Assembly (NCBI GenBank): GCA_905234025.1 | Contig: CAJOFT010000004.1 | Location: 1-40,181 of the forward strand | Length of the DNA: 40,181 bases | Direction: 5' to 3' | From: Paludibacteraceae bacterium | Lineage (GTDB): Bacteria > Bacteroidota > Bacteroidia > Bacteroidales > Paludibacteraceae | In this document: in pieces, positions 8,330-17,536 of the stretch | Position numbering within the stretch: position 1 is the first letter of the stretch | Layout of the letters: every line of letters begins with the position of its first letter | Made by a program: the position numbers and the translations under genes | Notes under the pieces: model-generated | Seen by the model: only the letters and a program-made list of their open reading frames with translations | Told to the model about the DNA's origin: nothing | The model's database searches: none

Positions 8330-9363
8330 AAAAGCACATATTCAATATGGCAATCGTTTGCCTGGCATTGCTGACATCGTGCGAAGAAATCCCGCAATTC
8401 GTGTTGCCGGTTATCGAGACAAAAGAAGCCACGGAAATCACAAACAAAACAGCCACCTTGAACGCCAAACTGACCGTTGATAGTAAAGATGGCATGTATG
8501 CCCGCCGTGCATTTGAGATTAGCACGTCCAAAGACCTGACAAGCAACGACCGGATTTATTGCGATGATGAGCCCGAAAACTGGGCAGTTTCGCATGAATT
8601 CATGCTCCGGCTGAAGAACCTGTCGCCCGCAACAACCTATTACTACCGCGCGGTATTCGTGAAAGAGAACACCAGCCTGTCCGCCCCGATTTTCGGCGAA
8701 ATAAAATCCTTTACCACTCTCGGAGCCACTCCGGGCAGTTCGCTGACCGTGGCTGATTTTACCGGCACATATACCGTTTCTGCCACCTCGCCGTGGGAAA
8801 ACAAAACCATCAAATGGACGGATGTGCAAATCATCCCTTACAACGGCGACACCGTGGTAGCAGTCGGATGGGAAGATCGCGACGAACTGCGTGCAGTCGG
8901 CATATTTGACAAAGAACTGCAAGTAGTCCGTTTTGAAAGCGGCTGGTACTTTGAGGCATACTCCTTTACCGTTAACGGCAAGACGTGTGCAGCAGTCTTT
9001 TCTCCTGTTTGGTACAACAGCAAAGACAGCAAAGCCTATCTCATCCATTCGGGCGGCAAACACGACTTCGGCGAAATATGGCTCACGAAAACATCCACCG
9101 GATATGCTTTCGAGCCTTGCGCGCAGCCATCCGATGACAACTATTACGCGAACGGAATCATCTTTGACTACTATTCCGTCTCCGACTGGGTCAAGCAAGC
9201 CAATTCGCAGGTTTATACCGAATTGTCCCTGAAACGTACTGCCACGACAACAAACCGTTACACTCCGGCAAGAAAACATAATAACAATCTGATACTCAAG
9301 ACTATATCCGATGAAAACCGCACAAAGACTGCTTGCAGTACTGCTGTTGCTGACAAGTATTAA
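8326..9363 (+). CDS. FN3-like lipoprotein
   Basis: A 345-residue protein with a lipoprotein signal and lipobox LTSC (Cys19) followed by EE. Residues about 30-130 resemble a fibronectin type III sandwich, with NKTATLNAKL near the start and LKNLSPATTYYYRAVFV near the end. Residues about 140-300 form an unrecognised domain starting FTGTYTVSAT. The last 17 codons overlap the next gene by 53 bases, an unusually long overlap, and the tail after ELSLKR is rich in Thr, Asn and Lys; a frameshift near 9235-9280 is possible. It is expected on the cell surface or the periplasmic face of the outer membrane and may bind a ligand for the neighbours. Confidence 0.75.
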   Translation: MKKHIFNMAIVCLALLTSCEEIPQFVLPVIETKEATEITNKTATLNAKLTVDSKDGMYARRAFEISTSKDLTSNDRIYCDDEPENWAVSHEFMLRLKNLSPATTYYYRAVFVKENTSLSAPIFGEIKSFTTLGATPGSSLTVADFTGTYTVSATSPWENKTIKWTDVQIIPYNGDTVVAVGWEDRDELRAVGIFDKELQVVRFESGWYFEAYSFTVNGKTCAAVFSPVWYNSKDSKAYLIHSGGKHDFGEIWLTKTSTGYAFEPCAQPSDDNYYANGIIFDYYSVSDWVKQANSQVYTELSLKRTATTTNRYTPARKHNNNLILKTISDENRTKTACSTAVADKY

Positions 9364-11362
9364 CATCACCGCCCAAACACAGGACAGGGTTATACAACTG
9401 AAGAAAGTTCCGCACGGCTGGGACAATCGCAATTTCGGCGTATGCTGGTACAACGAGAAAGAGATTCTCAATATCGGCTCCTATACATTCTGCTCTCCGG
9501 GCACCGTATTGGACGTGCGCATGAGTCCCGCAGGAACAACGTTTGCCGCATTGTACCTCAAAGGCAAAGGACGCGAAGTGTCCGTCTTTTCCTATTCGGA
9601 CGGCAGAACAAAACATACCTTCCGCCTGACGGACAAACCGACAGCCATTGCATTTACCGCCAATGCACGCCAACTGTGTATCGGCGATGCAGGGCGGAAC
9701 ATCCAAGTGTTCAACACTTCGGATTACAGCCTCGTCAAAACGCTGCCTGTCGCCGTCGCACCCAAGAAAATCGCCCTCAGTTACAACGGATATTTCATAG
9801 CCGTTTCCGATGAGCAAATTCTTTATATCCTCAATTTTGAAACCGGCAAAGTGCGCAAAGTCCTCGAAATCGAAAGCAGCGTCAACCATATCGCCTTCTC
9901 GCCCGACAACGCCAAAATGGCTGTGCTGACGGAACAGGGGAAGCTGCATATGTATGAAACAAAGACCTTTGCGCAGACCGAAACATACGAAGGCATGTTG
10001 GATGCCCGCGAGTGCCTGTTTCACCCCGAAGGCAAGTACATTGCCATCATCACCGCCACCGACCGGATTGCCATCCTCAACATGAAGAATCCGACCGAAG
10101 ATCGCCAGTATATTGACGCCTCCGGTGTCGGAATCCGTCATTTGGGCTATGCGCGTACTGCCAAAGGACTGATTAACCTCGTTTACAATGCCGGCTCGAA
10201 CATGGTCTTCCATCCGATAGAGGATCTGGTGCCTGATTACCAGCACCTTGTTGCATTGGAGGTGGAGGAGAAAATGGACGAATGGCTCAAACAGATGCCG
10301 GGCGAAAGCCTTGAAGACTATCATCTCCGCGTCAACGAAGAAACACGTGCCGCACAGTATGCACTGTTTGAGAATGAGGTGGCAACATCCATGGCAGGTG
10401 ACCGCGTACAGCAGGCGGACGTGTCTTTCGGCAGTTACAATCAGGAACAGAACATGCTGGAAGTGAACTTCGACAACATGCCGCCCATCTTCCTCGAAGT
10501 GCCGCAGGAGGATGTCGCAGAGTTCTCCAAACCCGAGAAACTGACGTTTGAGAACTCCGTTTATTCCGTCACCGAAGATGACAATTTCGAACTGCTTTAC
10601 ACCGAAGTCACCAACACCGAAACCGGCAAAAAATACGTCTTCGACAACTTGGAGAAGCAATCGCTCGACTACCTTTCCGCCGGAGACAATTTCGTGCCGC
10701 TTGACCTCATCCAGCAATCCTCCATGGAGGAAGTCAAATTGCAGGAGATCCGTGAAGAAGTCGTGACCGCTGCCAAAGAAGCTTCACTCATTTCCGAGCA
10801 CACGCATATTGACGTCAGAACGAAGGTCGAGGCTTCTACCAATGCCGACGGAGAAAAAATCATGAACTATGCCGTGGAGTTCAATTACGATGTGGAGCAG
10901 GAGTTCTCCGCACAAGAGGATTTCGGACCCGGCAAGTACGTCATTGCCCAGTCCCAGTCCGCAATGGCGATGTTACGGATTGTGCAGAATGCTTTTGCCA
11001 ACGAGTTCAAACAATACATCCGTCCGGGCAAGAAAGTCATCCTTCAGGTAACCGGTTCCGCAGATGCCGCACCCATCAACCGCAAGATTCCTTATGCCGA
11101 GGAATACGGTGCTTTCAATGAGGCTTTGGTCTATGACAAGGGCGAACTGACCACTCTCACGGTTTCTTCGGCTACCGGTATCACCTCCAACGAACAGTTG
11201 GCTTTCCTCCGCGCCATGGGCGTAAAGGATTATGTCGGGAAGAACATTACCGAACTGCAAAGCATGCAGACTGAATATGATTGTTACATCAACGTCAGCA
11301 ACGAACGGGGTGCGGAATTCCGCCGTATCGGCATCAAGTTCGTTTTTGTTGACGCCTTTTAA
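9311..11362 (+). CDS. Exported WD40-like propeller protein with a caspase-associated C-terminal module
   Basis: A 683-residue protein with a signal peptide (LLAVLLLLTSINITAQ). Residues about 50-320 are a beta-propeller with repeated blades such as VLDVRMSPAGTTFAAL, KKIALSYNGYFIAV and VNHIAFSPDNAKMAVL. Residues about 330-460 (WLKQMPGESLEDYHLRVNEE onward) look like a divergent copy of a module in the caspase protein next door. Residues about 540-683 carry TGSADAAPI, QLAFLRAMGVKDYV and RRIGIKFVFVDAF, an OmpA-like arrangement I have seen in uncharacterised Bacteroidota caspase-associated proteins. It is probably a periplasmic scaffold or sensor partner of the caspase protein 12 bases downstream. 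Confidence 0.8.
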   Translation: MKTAQRLLAVLLLLTSINITAQTQDRVIQLKKVPHGWDNRNFGVCWYNEKEILNIGSYTFCSPGTVLDVRMSPAGTTFAALYLKGKGREVSVFSYSDGRTKHTFRLTDKPTAIAFTANARQLCIGDAGRNIQVFNTSDYSLVKTLPVAVAPKKIALSYNGYFIAVSDEQILYILNFETGKVRKVLEIESSVNHIAFSPDNAKMAVLTEQGKLHMYETKTFAQTETYEGMLDARECLFHPEGKYIAIITATDRIAILNMKNPTEDRQYIDASGVGIRHLGYARTAKGLINLVYNAGSNMVFHPIEDLVPDYQHLVALEVEEKMDEWLKQMPGESLEDYHLRVNEETRAAQYALFENEVATSMAGDRVQQADVSFGSYNQEQNMLEVNFDNMPPIFLEVPQEDVAEFSKPEKLTFENSVYSVTEDDNFELLYTEVTNTETGKKYVFDNLEKQSLDYLSAGDNFVPLDLIQQSSMEEVKLQEIREEVVTAAKEASLISEHTHIDVRTKVEASTNADGEKIMNYAVEFNYDVEQEFSAQEDFGPGKYVIAQSQSAMAMLRIVQNAFANEFKQYIRPGKKVILQVTGSADAAPINRKIPYAEEYGAFNEALVYDKGELTTLTVSSATGITSNEQLAFLRAMGVKDYVGKNITELQSMQTEYDCYINVSNERGAEFRRIGIKFVFVDAF

Positions 11363-11374
11363 TATCCAGCACTT

Positions 11375-13828
11375 ATGAAAAGGATTGTTTATAGTTTGGC
11401 TGTATTGTGTGTGAGTATTTCACTCCATTCACAGACCCAGGACGCAGCAACGGTTTACGCCGAGTTTTCGCGTAATTCCGCCATTGTCAAAACCGCAAAC
11501 ACCACGTCTCCGGAGTATCAGGCGGCAGTTCAGGCAATGCTGCAACTCTATCCGCAGTTGAAGTACCATGCAGGATGGTATTCGCAGCACAATCAGCCGT
11601 CGAATGCACAAACTTTTGCCAAAGCGTATGTCGATATGGCTATGATGACGCAGTTTACGGACATGCATTTGGAAAAAAGCGACCAGTATGCCAAAATGAC
11701 TTACTTTGTCGGCTCGAACTATTACAACCGCAAGGATTATGCCAATGCTGCCGTTTATCTCCAGCGCTACATTGATCTCGGCGTGCCGGACAGAAGAGCG
11801 CTGGTGTTCCATTTCCTGGCATTGTCCCATAAAGACCTCAACAATATCGACGGACAAATGGCGACACTGGAAGCCGGACTGGCAGAATTTCCGACGGACC
11901 AGAATCTCTTGGCGCAGTCCATCAACCTGCGCATGGAGAAAGGATGGTATGCCGAAGCGCTTCCTTATGTTGAAAGAGCACTGTCCGTCAAGAAAAACGA
12001 CGCCAAACTGCTGGCATTGAAATGCCAGTGTCTGGAAGGTCTGCAACGCTATGAAGAGGCGGTCGGCATTTACAGTTTCCTTGTCGAACAGCAGAAAACG
12101 CTCAACAACTACAAGCACTACGCCGTCAATCTCTATAACTGCGCCGTGCAGTATTATCCCACCAACAAAACGATGGCGATGTCCTATTTCAGGCAGGCGG
12201 TTCCGGTTCTCAAACAAGTTGTGGCATATGATCCTACATCCGTGGAATATACTGCTGCTTTGGCAAATGTGTACCTATATACCGACCAATACGATCTCTT
12301 GGCAGAAACCAACGCACGGCTTCGGACATTAGGCGCGCCGGAAGTGGCGGCAACATCCGTTGCACAGCCGAAACTCATTGCCGCTGACATACAACGTCCC
12401 GCTGCAAAACCTTCCAACAGTCCGGCTGTCAAGCCGCAAAACACACAACCTGCCAACAGCGCAGCGCTCCAACCTCCAACTTCCAACAATCCTTCCGGCT
12501 TCCGGGCTTTCGCGCAAACTTACATCGAAAAGGAAATCCAACTCTGGCAGCAGAAAGACCCGTTTGAAACGATTGACGAGTACAAAGCACGCGTAACGGA
12601 GGAGGCGCGCAACAGGAAAGTGGAAGAACTGATGCAGCAGGCGAAAAAAGAGTACCTGGCACGCAATTCCAAGAAAGTGCGCATCTCCGATTTCAAGCTG
12701 CAACCTTATGATGCCGAAAACCGCGTCTTCCTCATTGAATCGGCATATGGCGACATTGTTCTGCCCGTTCCCCGCGAGAATGACGAAGCACGCAATTTTG
12801 CCAACACGTGGAAGGACGTGCATGTCGAGAACCCCGAGTTTGACATTGCCGGAGACGACATGGTCATCCGCAAAATCGACTTCGTGACACGTTCCGGAAA
12901 CGTGTACCATTATTCCGATTCCGACGACCGCAAATACAGTCAGGCGGAAATAACCATGCAGTTCGGAGCCATTGACTACACAGGTCTTGCCGGCAGCGGT
13001 AAAGGCAAGAAAGACGTACAGGTTGAAAAGAGCAATGTCACGGTCGGAAACTCGGACGTGGACATCAATATCCCCGTTTCCAAAGCCGTTCACAACAATA
13101 TGTTCGCCTTCCTCATCGGCAACGAAAACTACCAGCAGATCGCTTCTGTGCCGTTTGCACTGCGCGATGTAAGAACCATGAAGGAATACTGCAACAAAAC
13201 GCTTGGCATCCCCGAAACCAACATCCGCGTGTATGAAGACGCCACGTTCGGCAAGATGTTGGCGTGTGTGCGCGACATCAAGAGCATTGCCGAAGCCTAC
13301 AACGGAAACATCGACATCATCTTCTATTATGCCGGACACGGCGTACCCGATGAGGCGAACAAATCCGCGTACCTTCTGCCGGTGGATGCCGACGGTACAC
13401 AGCCGGAGACCTGTTATCCCGTCGGAAGACTGTATCACAACCTCGGGCAACTCGGCGCCAATTCGGTGGTGGTGTTCATGGACGCCTGCTTCAGTGGCGC
13501 ACAGCGCGGGGAAGGGATGCTGGCGTCTGCACGTGGTGTTGCGCTCAAAGCCAAACCCGACGCACCGCAAGGCAAGATGGTTACGCTCTCCGCAGCCACA
13601 GGCGATGAAACGGCTTTCCCGTACAAGGAGCAGCAGCACGGAATGTTCACCTATTACCTGCTGAAAGGATTACAGGAAAGCAAGGGCAAAATCTCACTCG
13701 GAGACCTTGCGGATTATGTCCAGACACAGGTCAAGCAGCGTTCCGTGGTCATTAACAAGAAATCGCAGACTCCGACCGTCTCCGCTTCTCCCGAAGCCGA
13801 AGACTGGCGCAAATGGAATTGGAAATAA
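11375..13828 (+). CDS. Exported TPR-caspase (peptidase C14-like) protein
   Basis: An 817-residue protein with a signal peptide (VYSLAVLCVSISLHSQ). Residues about 25-325 are helical TPR-like repeats (YNRKDYANAAVYLQRYID, WYAEALPYVERALSV, GLQRYEEAVGIYSFL). A Pro/Asn/Ala linker (about 335-375) includes a 7-base tandem repeat. Residues about 385-540 are a module shared with the WD40 protein (WQQKDPFETIDEYKARVTEE, PYDAENRVFLIE, DIVLPVP). Residues about 575-800 are a caspase-fold domain with catalytic His655 in YYAGHG and Cys705 in FMDACFSG, so it should be active as a Cys protease. Unlike cytosolic metacaspases it carries an export signal, placing proteolysis in the periplasm or outside. Confidence 0.9.
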   Translation: MKRIVYSLAVLCVSISLHSQTQDAATVYAEFSRNSAIVKTANTTSPEYQAAVQAMLQLYPQLKYHAGWYSQHNQPSNAQTFAKAYVDMAMMTQFTDMHLEKSDQYAKMTYFVGSNYYNRKDYANAAVYLQRYIDLGVPDRRALVFHFLALSHKDLNNIDGQMATLEAGLAEFPTDQNLLAQSINLRMEKGWYAEALPYVERALSVKKNDAKLLALKCQCLEGLQRYEEAVGIYSFLVEQQKTLNNYKHYAVNLYNCAVQYYPTNKTMAMSYFRQAVPVLKQVVAYDPTSVEYTAALANVYLYTDQYDLLAETNARLRTLGAPEVAATSVAQPKLIAADIQRPAAKPSNSPAVKPQNTQPANSAALQPPTSNNPSGFRAFAQTYIEKEIQLWQQKDPFETIDEYKARVTEEARNRKVEELMQQAKKEYLARNSKKVRISDFKLQPYDAENRVFLIESAYGDIVLPVPRENDEARNFANTWKDVHVENPEFDIAGDDMVIRKIDFVTRSGNVYHYSDSDDRKYSQAEITMQFGAIDYTGLAGSGKGKKDVQVEKSNVTVGNSDVDINIPVSKAVHNNMFAFLIGNENYQQIASVPFALRDVRTMKEYCNKTLGIPETNIRVYEDATFGKMLACVRDIKSIAEAYNGNIDIIFYYAGHGVPDEANKSAYLLPVDADGTQPETCYPVGRLYHNLGQLGANSVVVFMDACFSGAQRGEGMLASARGVALKAKPDAPQGKMVTLSAATGDETAFPYKEQQHGMFTYYLLKGLQESKGKISLGDLADYVQTQVKQRSVVINKKSQTPTVSASPEAEDWRKWNWK
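12467..12487. repeat. Three 7-base tandem repeats (YTCCAAC)
   Basis: CTCCAAC, CTCCAAC and TTCCAAC follow one another inside the linker between the TPR and middle modules of the caspase protein, coding for a Pro/Thr/Ser/Asn-rich stretch. The period is not a multiple of three, so copy-number change would shift the frame unless it occurred in threes. Confidence 0.8.
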
Positions 13829-13848
13829 ACACGTAATACCTCAACAAT

Positions 13849-16839
13849 ATGAAAAAGCGTTATTTCGTCTCGTTGATAATGGCAGTTCTTTTGTCCCTGC
13901 CTGTTTTTGCAGATACAAGAACGATTTATCTCCATACCGGAGGACCATTGTTCTGGAGCAAAAATAATCCCGTTCTTTATATCTACGCATGGACGGATGG
14001 TAAACAATATACAAATGTCAAATTGGAGCATTTGCAGAATTATTTATATTCTGCCAAATTGGATAAAACATACACAAATTTGATGTTTGTCAAATTTGAT
14101 AGCAACACTACATCTTTTGACTTGGATAAAAAACAAAGTCAAACAAAAGAATTTGTTCTTTCTGACGCCAATGATATGTTTACGGTAACATGTGACCTTT
14201 TGGCTGATGGAATGGATGATTTCACAGACGGCTATTGGTCCAAGTATGATGAAACGATGAAGGATTATATTGCATACGGCACATGCGGAGACAATTTGAC
14301 TTGGAAAATTAACGAACAAGGTGTTCTTGACATTTCCGGAAGTGGAAGCATGAAAGATTATTCCTTCTATTATTATACATGGTCACCATGGTATGGGTAC
14401 TATTCTCATATTACATCTGTCGTATTACCGCAAAATATTCCAAATATCGGCTCTTATGCCTTTTCTTATTCGAATATAACCACAATAACGATTCCAAGTA
14501 CTGTAACTTCTATAGGGACAGAAGCATTAAATTGTAACTCATTGACATCAATTACTTCGAATGCCACTGTTCCACCGACTATTACACCGGAACCAATTGG
14601 TAAAAAAACAGAACATATAGGTACTAATCTTGACAAGTCGATTCCCTTGTATGTACCAAAGGGAAGTGTTGATACATACAAGAAAGCAGACTATTGGAAA
14701 GACTTCACCAACATACAAACCACTGATGGAACCGAAATACCAGAGGAAACAAAATACACCATTACTGTCAAAGCCAATAACGATGCATACGGAACCGTTA
14801 CCGGCAGCGGAACGTACAAGGAAGGCACAGAAGTCACCTTGATAGCTACACCCGCAACAAACTATGACTTTGTTAAATGGAATGACGGCAAAACTGACAA
14901 TCCTCGTTTTGTAACTGTTCTCTCGGATTCTGTCTTTATAGCACAATTCGCTCCCAAAGGCGGTGGTGGCGGCGACAATCCGGGTGGAAACACGGCTATT
15001 ACAGTGGCGGAAGCAATTGAAGCGACTAATGCACTGGCAGATGGTGCAACAAGCGACAAGGAAGTAACCATTGAAGGCTATGTCGTAGATGCTGAAGACT
15101 TCGACTGGGCTTCCAAAAATCAGGTATTCTATCTCTCCGATACCAAGAACAATTCCGGACAGCAAGTATTCTATGCATACCGCTGTAAAGCCATTGAGAA
15201 CGGAGAAGCGGTACCGGTACTTGATGGCGACAAAGTACGCCTCACCGGCAAACTCCAAAAATATATCTATGGAAACAAAATTATTCCCGAAATAAATAAT
15301 GGAACTGCTACTTTCGTCAGTAAAGTGGATGGTGACAGATCTGAACATCCGGTCGAACAAATCTCTGTTTCCAAAGCGTTGGAACTGGCTTCGTTGCTGG
15401 CAAAATATGAAACGGGCGCTACTATCTATACCATTATCGGTTATGTAACACATATTGCTGAAAACAATTTCAACAACGGATATCAGAATATGACATTTTG
15501 GATGGCTGACACAAAAGGAACAGCCGCCTCCAATGCAGAGGGAGCTTTCTATGTGTATCGCGCCAAACCGGATGTGGAACTCGTTGTAGGCGATAAAGTG
15601 AGTGTCACAACCAAACTGAAAAACTTCAACGGTGTTCTTGAGTCAGAAACTGGCATGACCGTCAAACGTTTGAATCAGAATCCCGTCGTGAACACCCTGT
15701 TACCCGAAGCAATCGACCTCGGTTTGCCAAGCGGAATACGCTGGTCGGGCATGAACGTGGGCGCAAAAACCGAAACCGGATACGGAAACTTCTATCAATG
15801 GGGCTGCACAACACCGGTAACGCGCGAAGGTTGGGATTCATACTGCCACGGAACAAAAAACGTTCTTACCAAATACTGCACGGACAATACTTTCGGAACC
15901 GTGGACAACAAAACCGTCCTCGATAACGCGGATGACGCCGCCGCACAAACGTGGGGCGAAGGATGGCGCATGCCGACCAAAGAAGAAGCGGAAGAACTGT
16001 GGAACAACTGCACACGTACATGGCACATCACACCCGATTGCGAAGGATATATCTTCACAGGTCCGAACGGAAACAGTATTTTCCTGCCTTCACAAGGCTG
16101 GTATGATGAAAGCGGCGTAGCGCACAGCGTCGATAGGGACGGATTCTATTGGACCTCCACCCTTTACGACAACAACAATAACGGTGCCTATGCCCTTCTT
16201 ACCCGCCAAACCACAGGTGAGGACGGCGTACTATATGGTGTAGAAAACAGACATTTTGCACGCGGAATACGTGGTGTGCTGCCGAAACGTTCTTGCCGTG
16301 TCACGAACTCTGCCAATGTAACCATCACCGAAGGCGAATCGTTCACTTATGCCGGAAAAACGGTCACTCCCGCTGCCGGACAATATACGTACAGCACCAT
16401 CCTTGCAGGCGCGAACGGTTGTGACTCGGTTCTGATATGGAATGTCACGGTCAATAAAGCATCGGTTACCATGTACACGCTTTCTGCAAAGTCCAATGAT
16501 GCCCGACTGGGATTTGTCTCCGGAGGAGGAACTTATAAATCCGGGGAAACTATTTCCGTGCTTGCGGTGCCTACTGCCAAATGCCGTTTCGTTAAATGGA
16601 ATGACGGTGTGACATCCAATCCGCGGACGGTGATCATGACCAAAGATTACACCTTTACAGCCATTTTCGCTGCTGTTGCGGGGTCTGCGGAAGAAAAAAT
16701 CGGAGAGCAGCAGGAGTACGATGAAAAGAAAGATGCCGTTGATCCGTGGGCAAACACCTCCAAAGTCATCCAAAACGGGCACATCTACATCCTCCGCAAC
16801 GGAAAGATGTACACGGTACAAGGGCAGGAAGTAAAATAA
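13849..16839 (+). CDS. Mosaic surface protein: N-terminal carbohydrate-type module, BspA-like repeats, OB-like and FISUMP domains
   Basis: A 996-residue exported protein (signal MKKRYFVSLIMAVLLSLPVFA). Order of parts: residues about 22-125, a module also found in the alpha-amylase at 36173 (TIYLHTGG, then ANDMFTVT, then YWSKYD); 140-290, BspA-like leucine-rich repeats (VTSIGTEALNCNSLTSI); 300-370, an InlB-B-type repeat (GTVTGSGTYKEGTEVTL, FVKWNDG); a Gly-rich linker; 385-610, two OB-like copies (EGYVVDAEDF, IGYVTHIAEN); 620-830, a FISUMP-type domain (AIDLGLPSGIRWSGMNVGA, WRMPTKEEAEEL); 890-945, a second InlB-B repeat; and a tail (GHIYILRNGKMYTVQGQ) that may be a sorting signal. The first third is AT-richer. 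Likely a surface adhesin or glycan binder; last gene of the caspase operon. Confidence 0.8.
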   Translation: MKKRYFVSLIMAVLLSLPVFADTRTIYLHTGGPLFWSKNNPVLYIYAWTDGKQYTNVKLEHLQNYLYSAKLDKTYTNLMFVKFDSNTTSFDLDKKQSQTKEFVLSDANDMFTVTCDLLADGMDDFTDGYWSKYDETMKDYIAYGTCGDNLTWKINEQGVLDISGSGSMKDYSFYYYTWSPWYGYYSHITSVVLPQNIPNIGSYAFSYSNITTITIPSTVTSIGTEALNCNSLTSITSNATVPPTITPEPIGKKTEHIGTNLDKSIPLYVPKGSVDTYKKADYWKDFTNIQTTDGTEIPEETKYTITVKANNDAYGTVTGSGTYKEGTEVTLIATPATNYDFVKWNDGKTDNPRFVTVLSDSVFIAQFAPKGGGGGDNPGGNTAITVAEAIEATNALADGATSDKEVTIEGYVVDAEDFDWASKNQVFYLSDTKNNSGQQVFYAYRCKAIENGEAVPVLDGDKVRLTGKLQKYIYGNKIIPEINNGTATFVSKVDGDRSEHPVEQISVSKALELASLLAKYETGATIYTIIGYVTHIAENNFNNGYQNMTFWMADTKGTAASNAEGAFYVYRAKPDVELVVGDKVSVTTKLKNFNGVLESETGMTVKRLNQNPVVNTLLPEAIDLGLPSGIRWSGMNVGAKTETGYGNFYQWGCTTPVTREGWDSYCHGTKNVLTKYCTDNTFGTVDNKTVLDNADDAAAQTWGEGWRMPTKEEAEELWNNCTRTWHITPDCEGYIFTGPNGNSIFLPSQGWYDESGVAHSVDRDGFYWTSTLYDNNNNGAYALLTRQTTGEDGVLYGVENRHFARGIRGVLPKRSCRVTNSANVTITEGESFTYAGKTVTPAAGQYTYSTILAGANGCDSVLIWNVTVNKASVTMYTLSAKSNDARLGFVSGGGTYKSGETISVLAVPTAKCRFVKWNDGVTSNPRTVIMTKDYTFTAIFAAVAGSAEEKIGEQQEYDEKKDAVDPWANTSKVIQNGHIYILRNGKMYTVQGQEVK

Positions 16840-16848
16840 TATAAATTT

Positions 16849-16867
16849 TGCGTGTATATTACGCGCA
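16849..16867. terminator. Hairpin after the mosaic gene, possible terminator without T run
   Basis: TGCGTGTA, loop TAT, TACGCGCA form an 8-base-pair stem (one G-T pair) 10 bases after the stop of the mosaic gene. No T run follows on the plus strand, so it may end transcription weakly or protect the 3' end of the message. Confidence 0.4.
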
Positions 16868-16885
16868 GAGTCCGCTATGCAAATC

Positions 16886-16927
16886 CCACTATAATCTTCC
16901 CCTACTATTGGGCTGGATTTATAGTGG
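16886..16927. repeat. Inverted repeat in the gap before the nuclease islet
   Basis: CCACTATAA (16886-16894) and TTATAGTGG (16919-16927) are perfect 9-base arms around a 24-base centre that contains CCCC and GGG. The element lies at the boundary between the surface-protein operon and the nuclease islet. It could be a second terminator or the mark of an old insertion; no target duplication is evident. Confidence 0.5.
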
Positions 16928-17020
16928 TCGATTGAGCAATTTTGTGCAATAAATTCACTGTACTGAATAAAAAAGTGCATTTTTTGTTCAATATATTTGC
17001 ATATTCCTATTATCTTTTGC

Positions 17021-17536
17021 TTATTTTATTCTATCTCCGCAAAATTCTTTACGTCCGCACTTCTTACAATGAGTACCTTCCCATACAGAATCGAAGTGGC
17101 TCATAGCAGAATCAATGAATCCCGGCTCATCAGTTAATATGCCGGCTTCAAAATTGCGATTTGCAGATGACTTCATGCCCATACCGGCTCCAGTGAGATT
17201 GGCAGATCCGACATAGACCAGATTGCTATCCATTACTATTATCTTCATATGCACGCGCGGGCAAAGGCGTCTCTCCATTCCACCCCATAAAGCCGGATAC
17301 TTATCGAAATCTTCACGAAATGCAGTGCCCGGTTCTTTGGCATGAATGAGCCGCACCTCAACACCTTTCTTCACCAAGTCATTCAGAATCTGGAGCAACG
17401 GAACAACAGATTTATCCTTCTTCTCGACGTACAAATCCTTCAAATCTGCTGTCGCAATCCAAAGAAGCCGCTTCACTTTCGGTAACTGCGCGATAACTTT
17501 GGAATAATGGTCGGTATCTGCGATATATTGAGTCAT
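17021..17536 (-). CDS. Single-HKD phospholipase D-like nuclease family protein
   Basis: A 171-residue protein with one HKD motif: His96, Lys98 and Asp103 in VHMKIIVMD, followed by YVGSANLTGAG, typical of PLD-superfamily phosphodiesterases. A single copy implies a dimer, as in the Nuc/BfiI type nucleases. The C-terminus holds Cys157, Cys160 and Cys166 (HCKKCGRKEFC), a possible metal site. There is no signal peptide, so it acts in the cytosol, probably on nucleic acid, though phospholipid substrates cannot be excluded. It is coupled by a 4-base overlap to the unknown gene upstream and may belong to a defence or stress islet (inference). Confidence 0.8.
   Translation of the reverse strand: MTQYIADTDHYSKVIAQLPKVKRLLWIATADLKDLYVEKKDKSVVPLLQILNDLVKKGVEVRLIHAKEPGTAFREDFDKYPALWGGMERRLCPRVHMKIIVMDSNLVYVGSANLTGAGMGMKSSANRNFEAGILTDEPGFIDSAMSHFDSVWEGTHCKKCGRKEFCGDRIK

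Noticed and set aside
8248..9471. Long minus-strand frame (407 codons)
   Set aside because: It lies opposite well-supported plus-strand genes, is Cys- and Phe-rich, and reads as an antisense shadow.
9302..10717. Long minus-strand frame (471 codons)
   Set aside because: Antisense shadow of the WD40 gene; no recognisable domain and no promoter.
12329..13639. Long minus-strand frame (436 codons)
   Set aside because: Antisense shadow of the caspase gene, whose catalytic motifs are clear on the plus strand.
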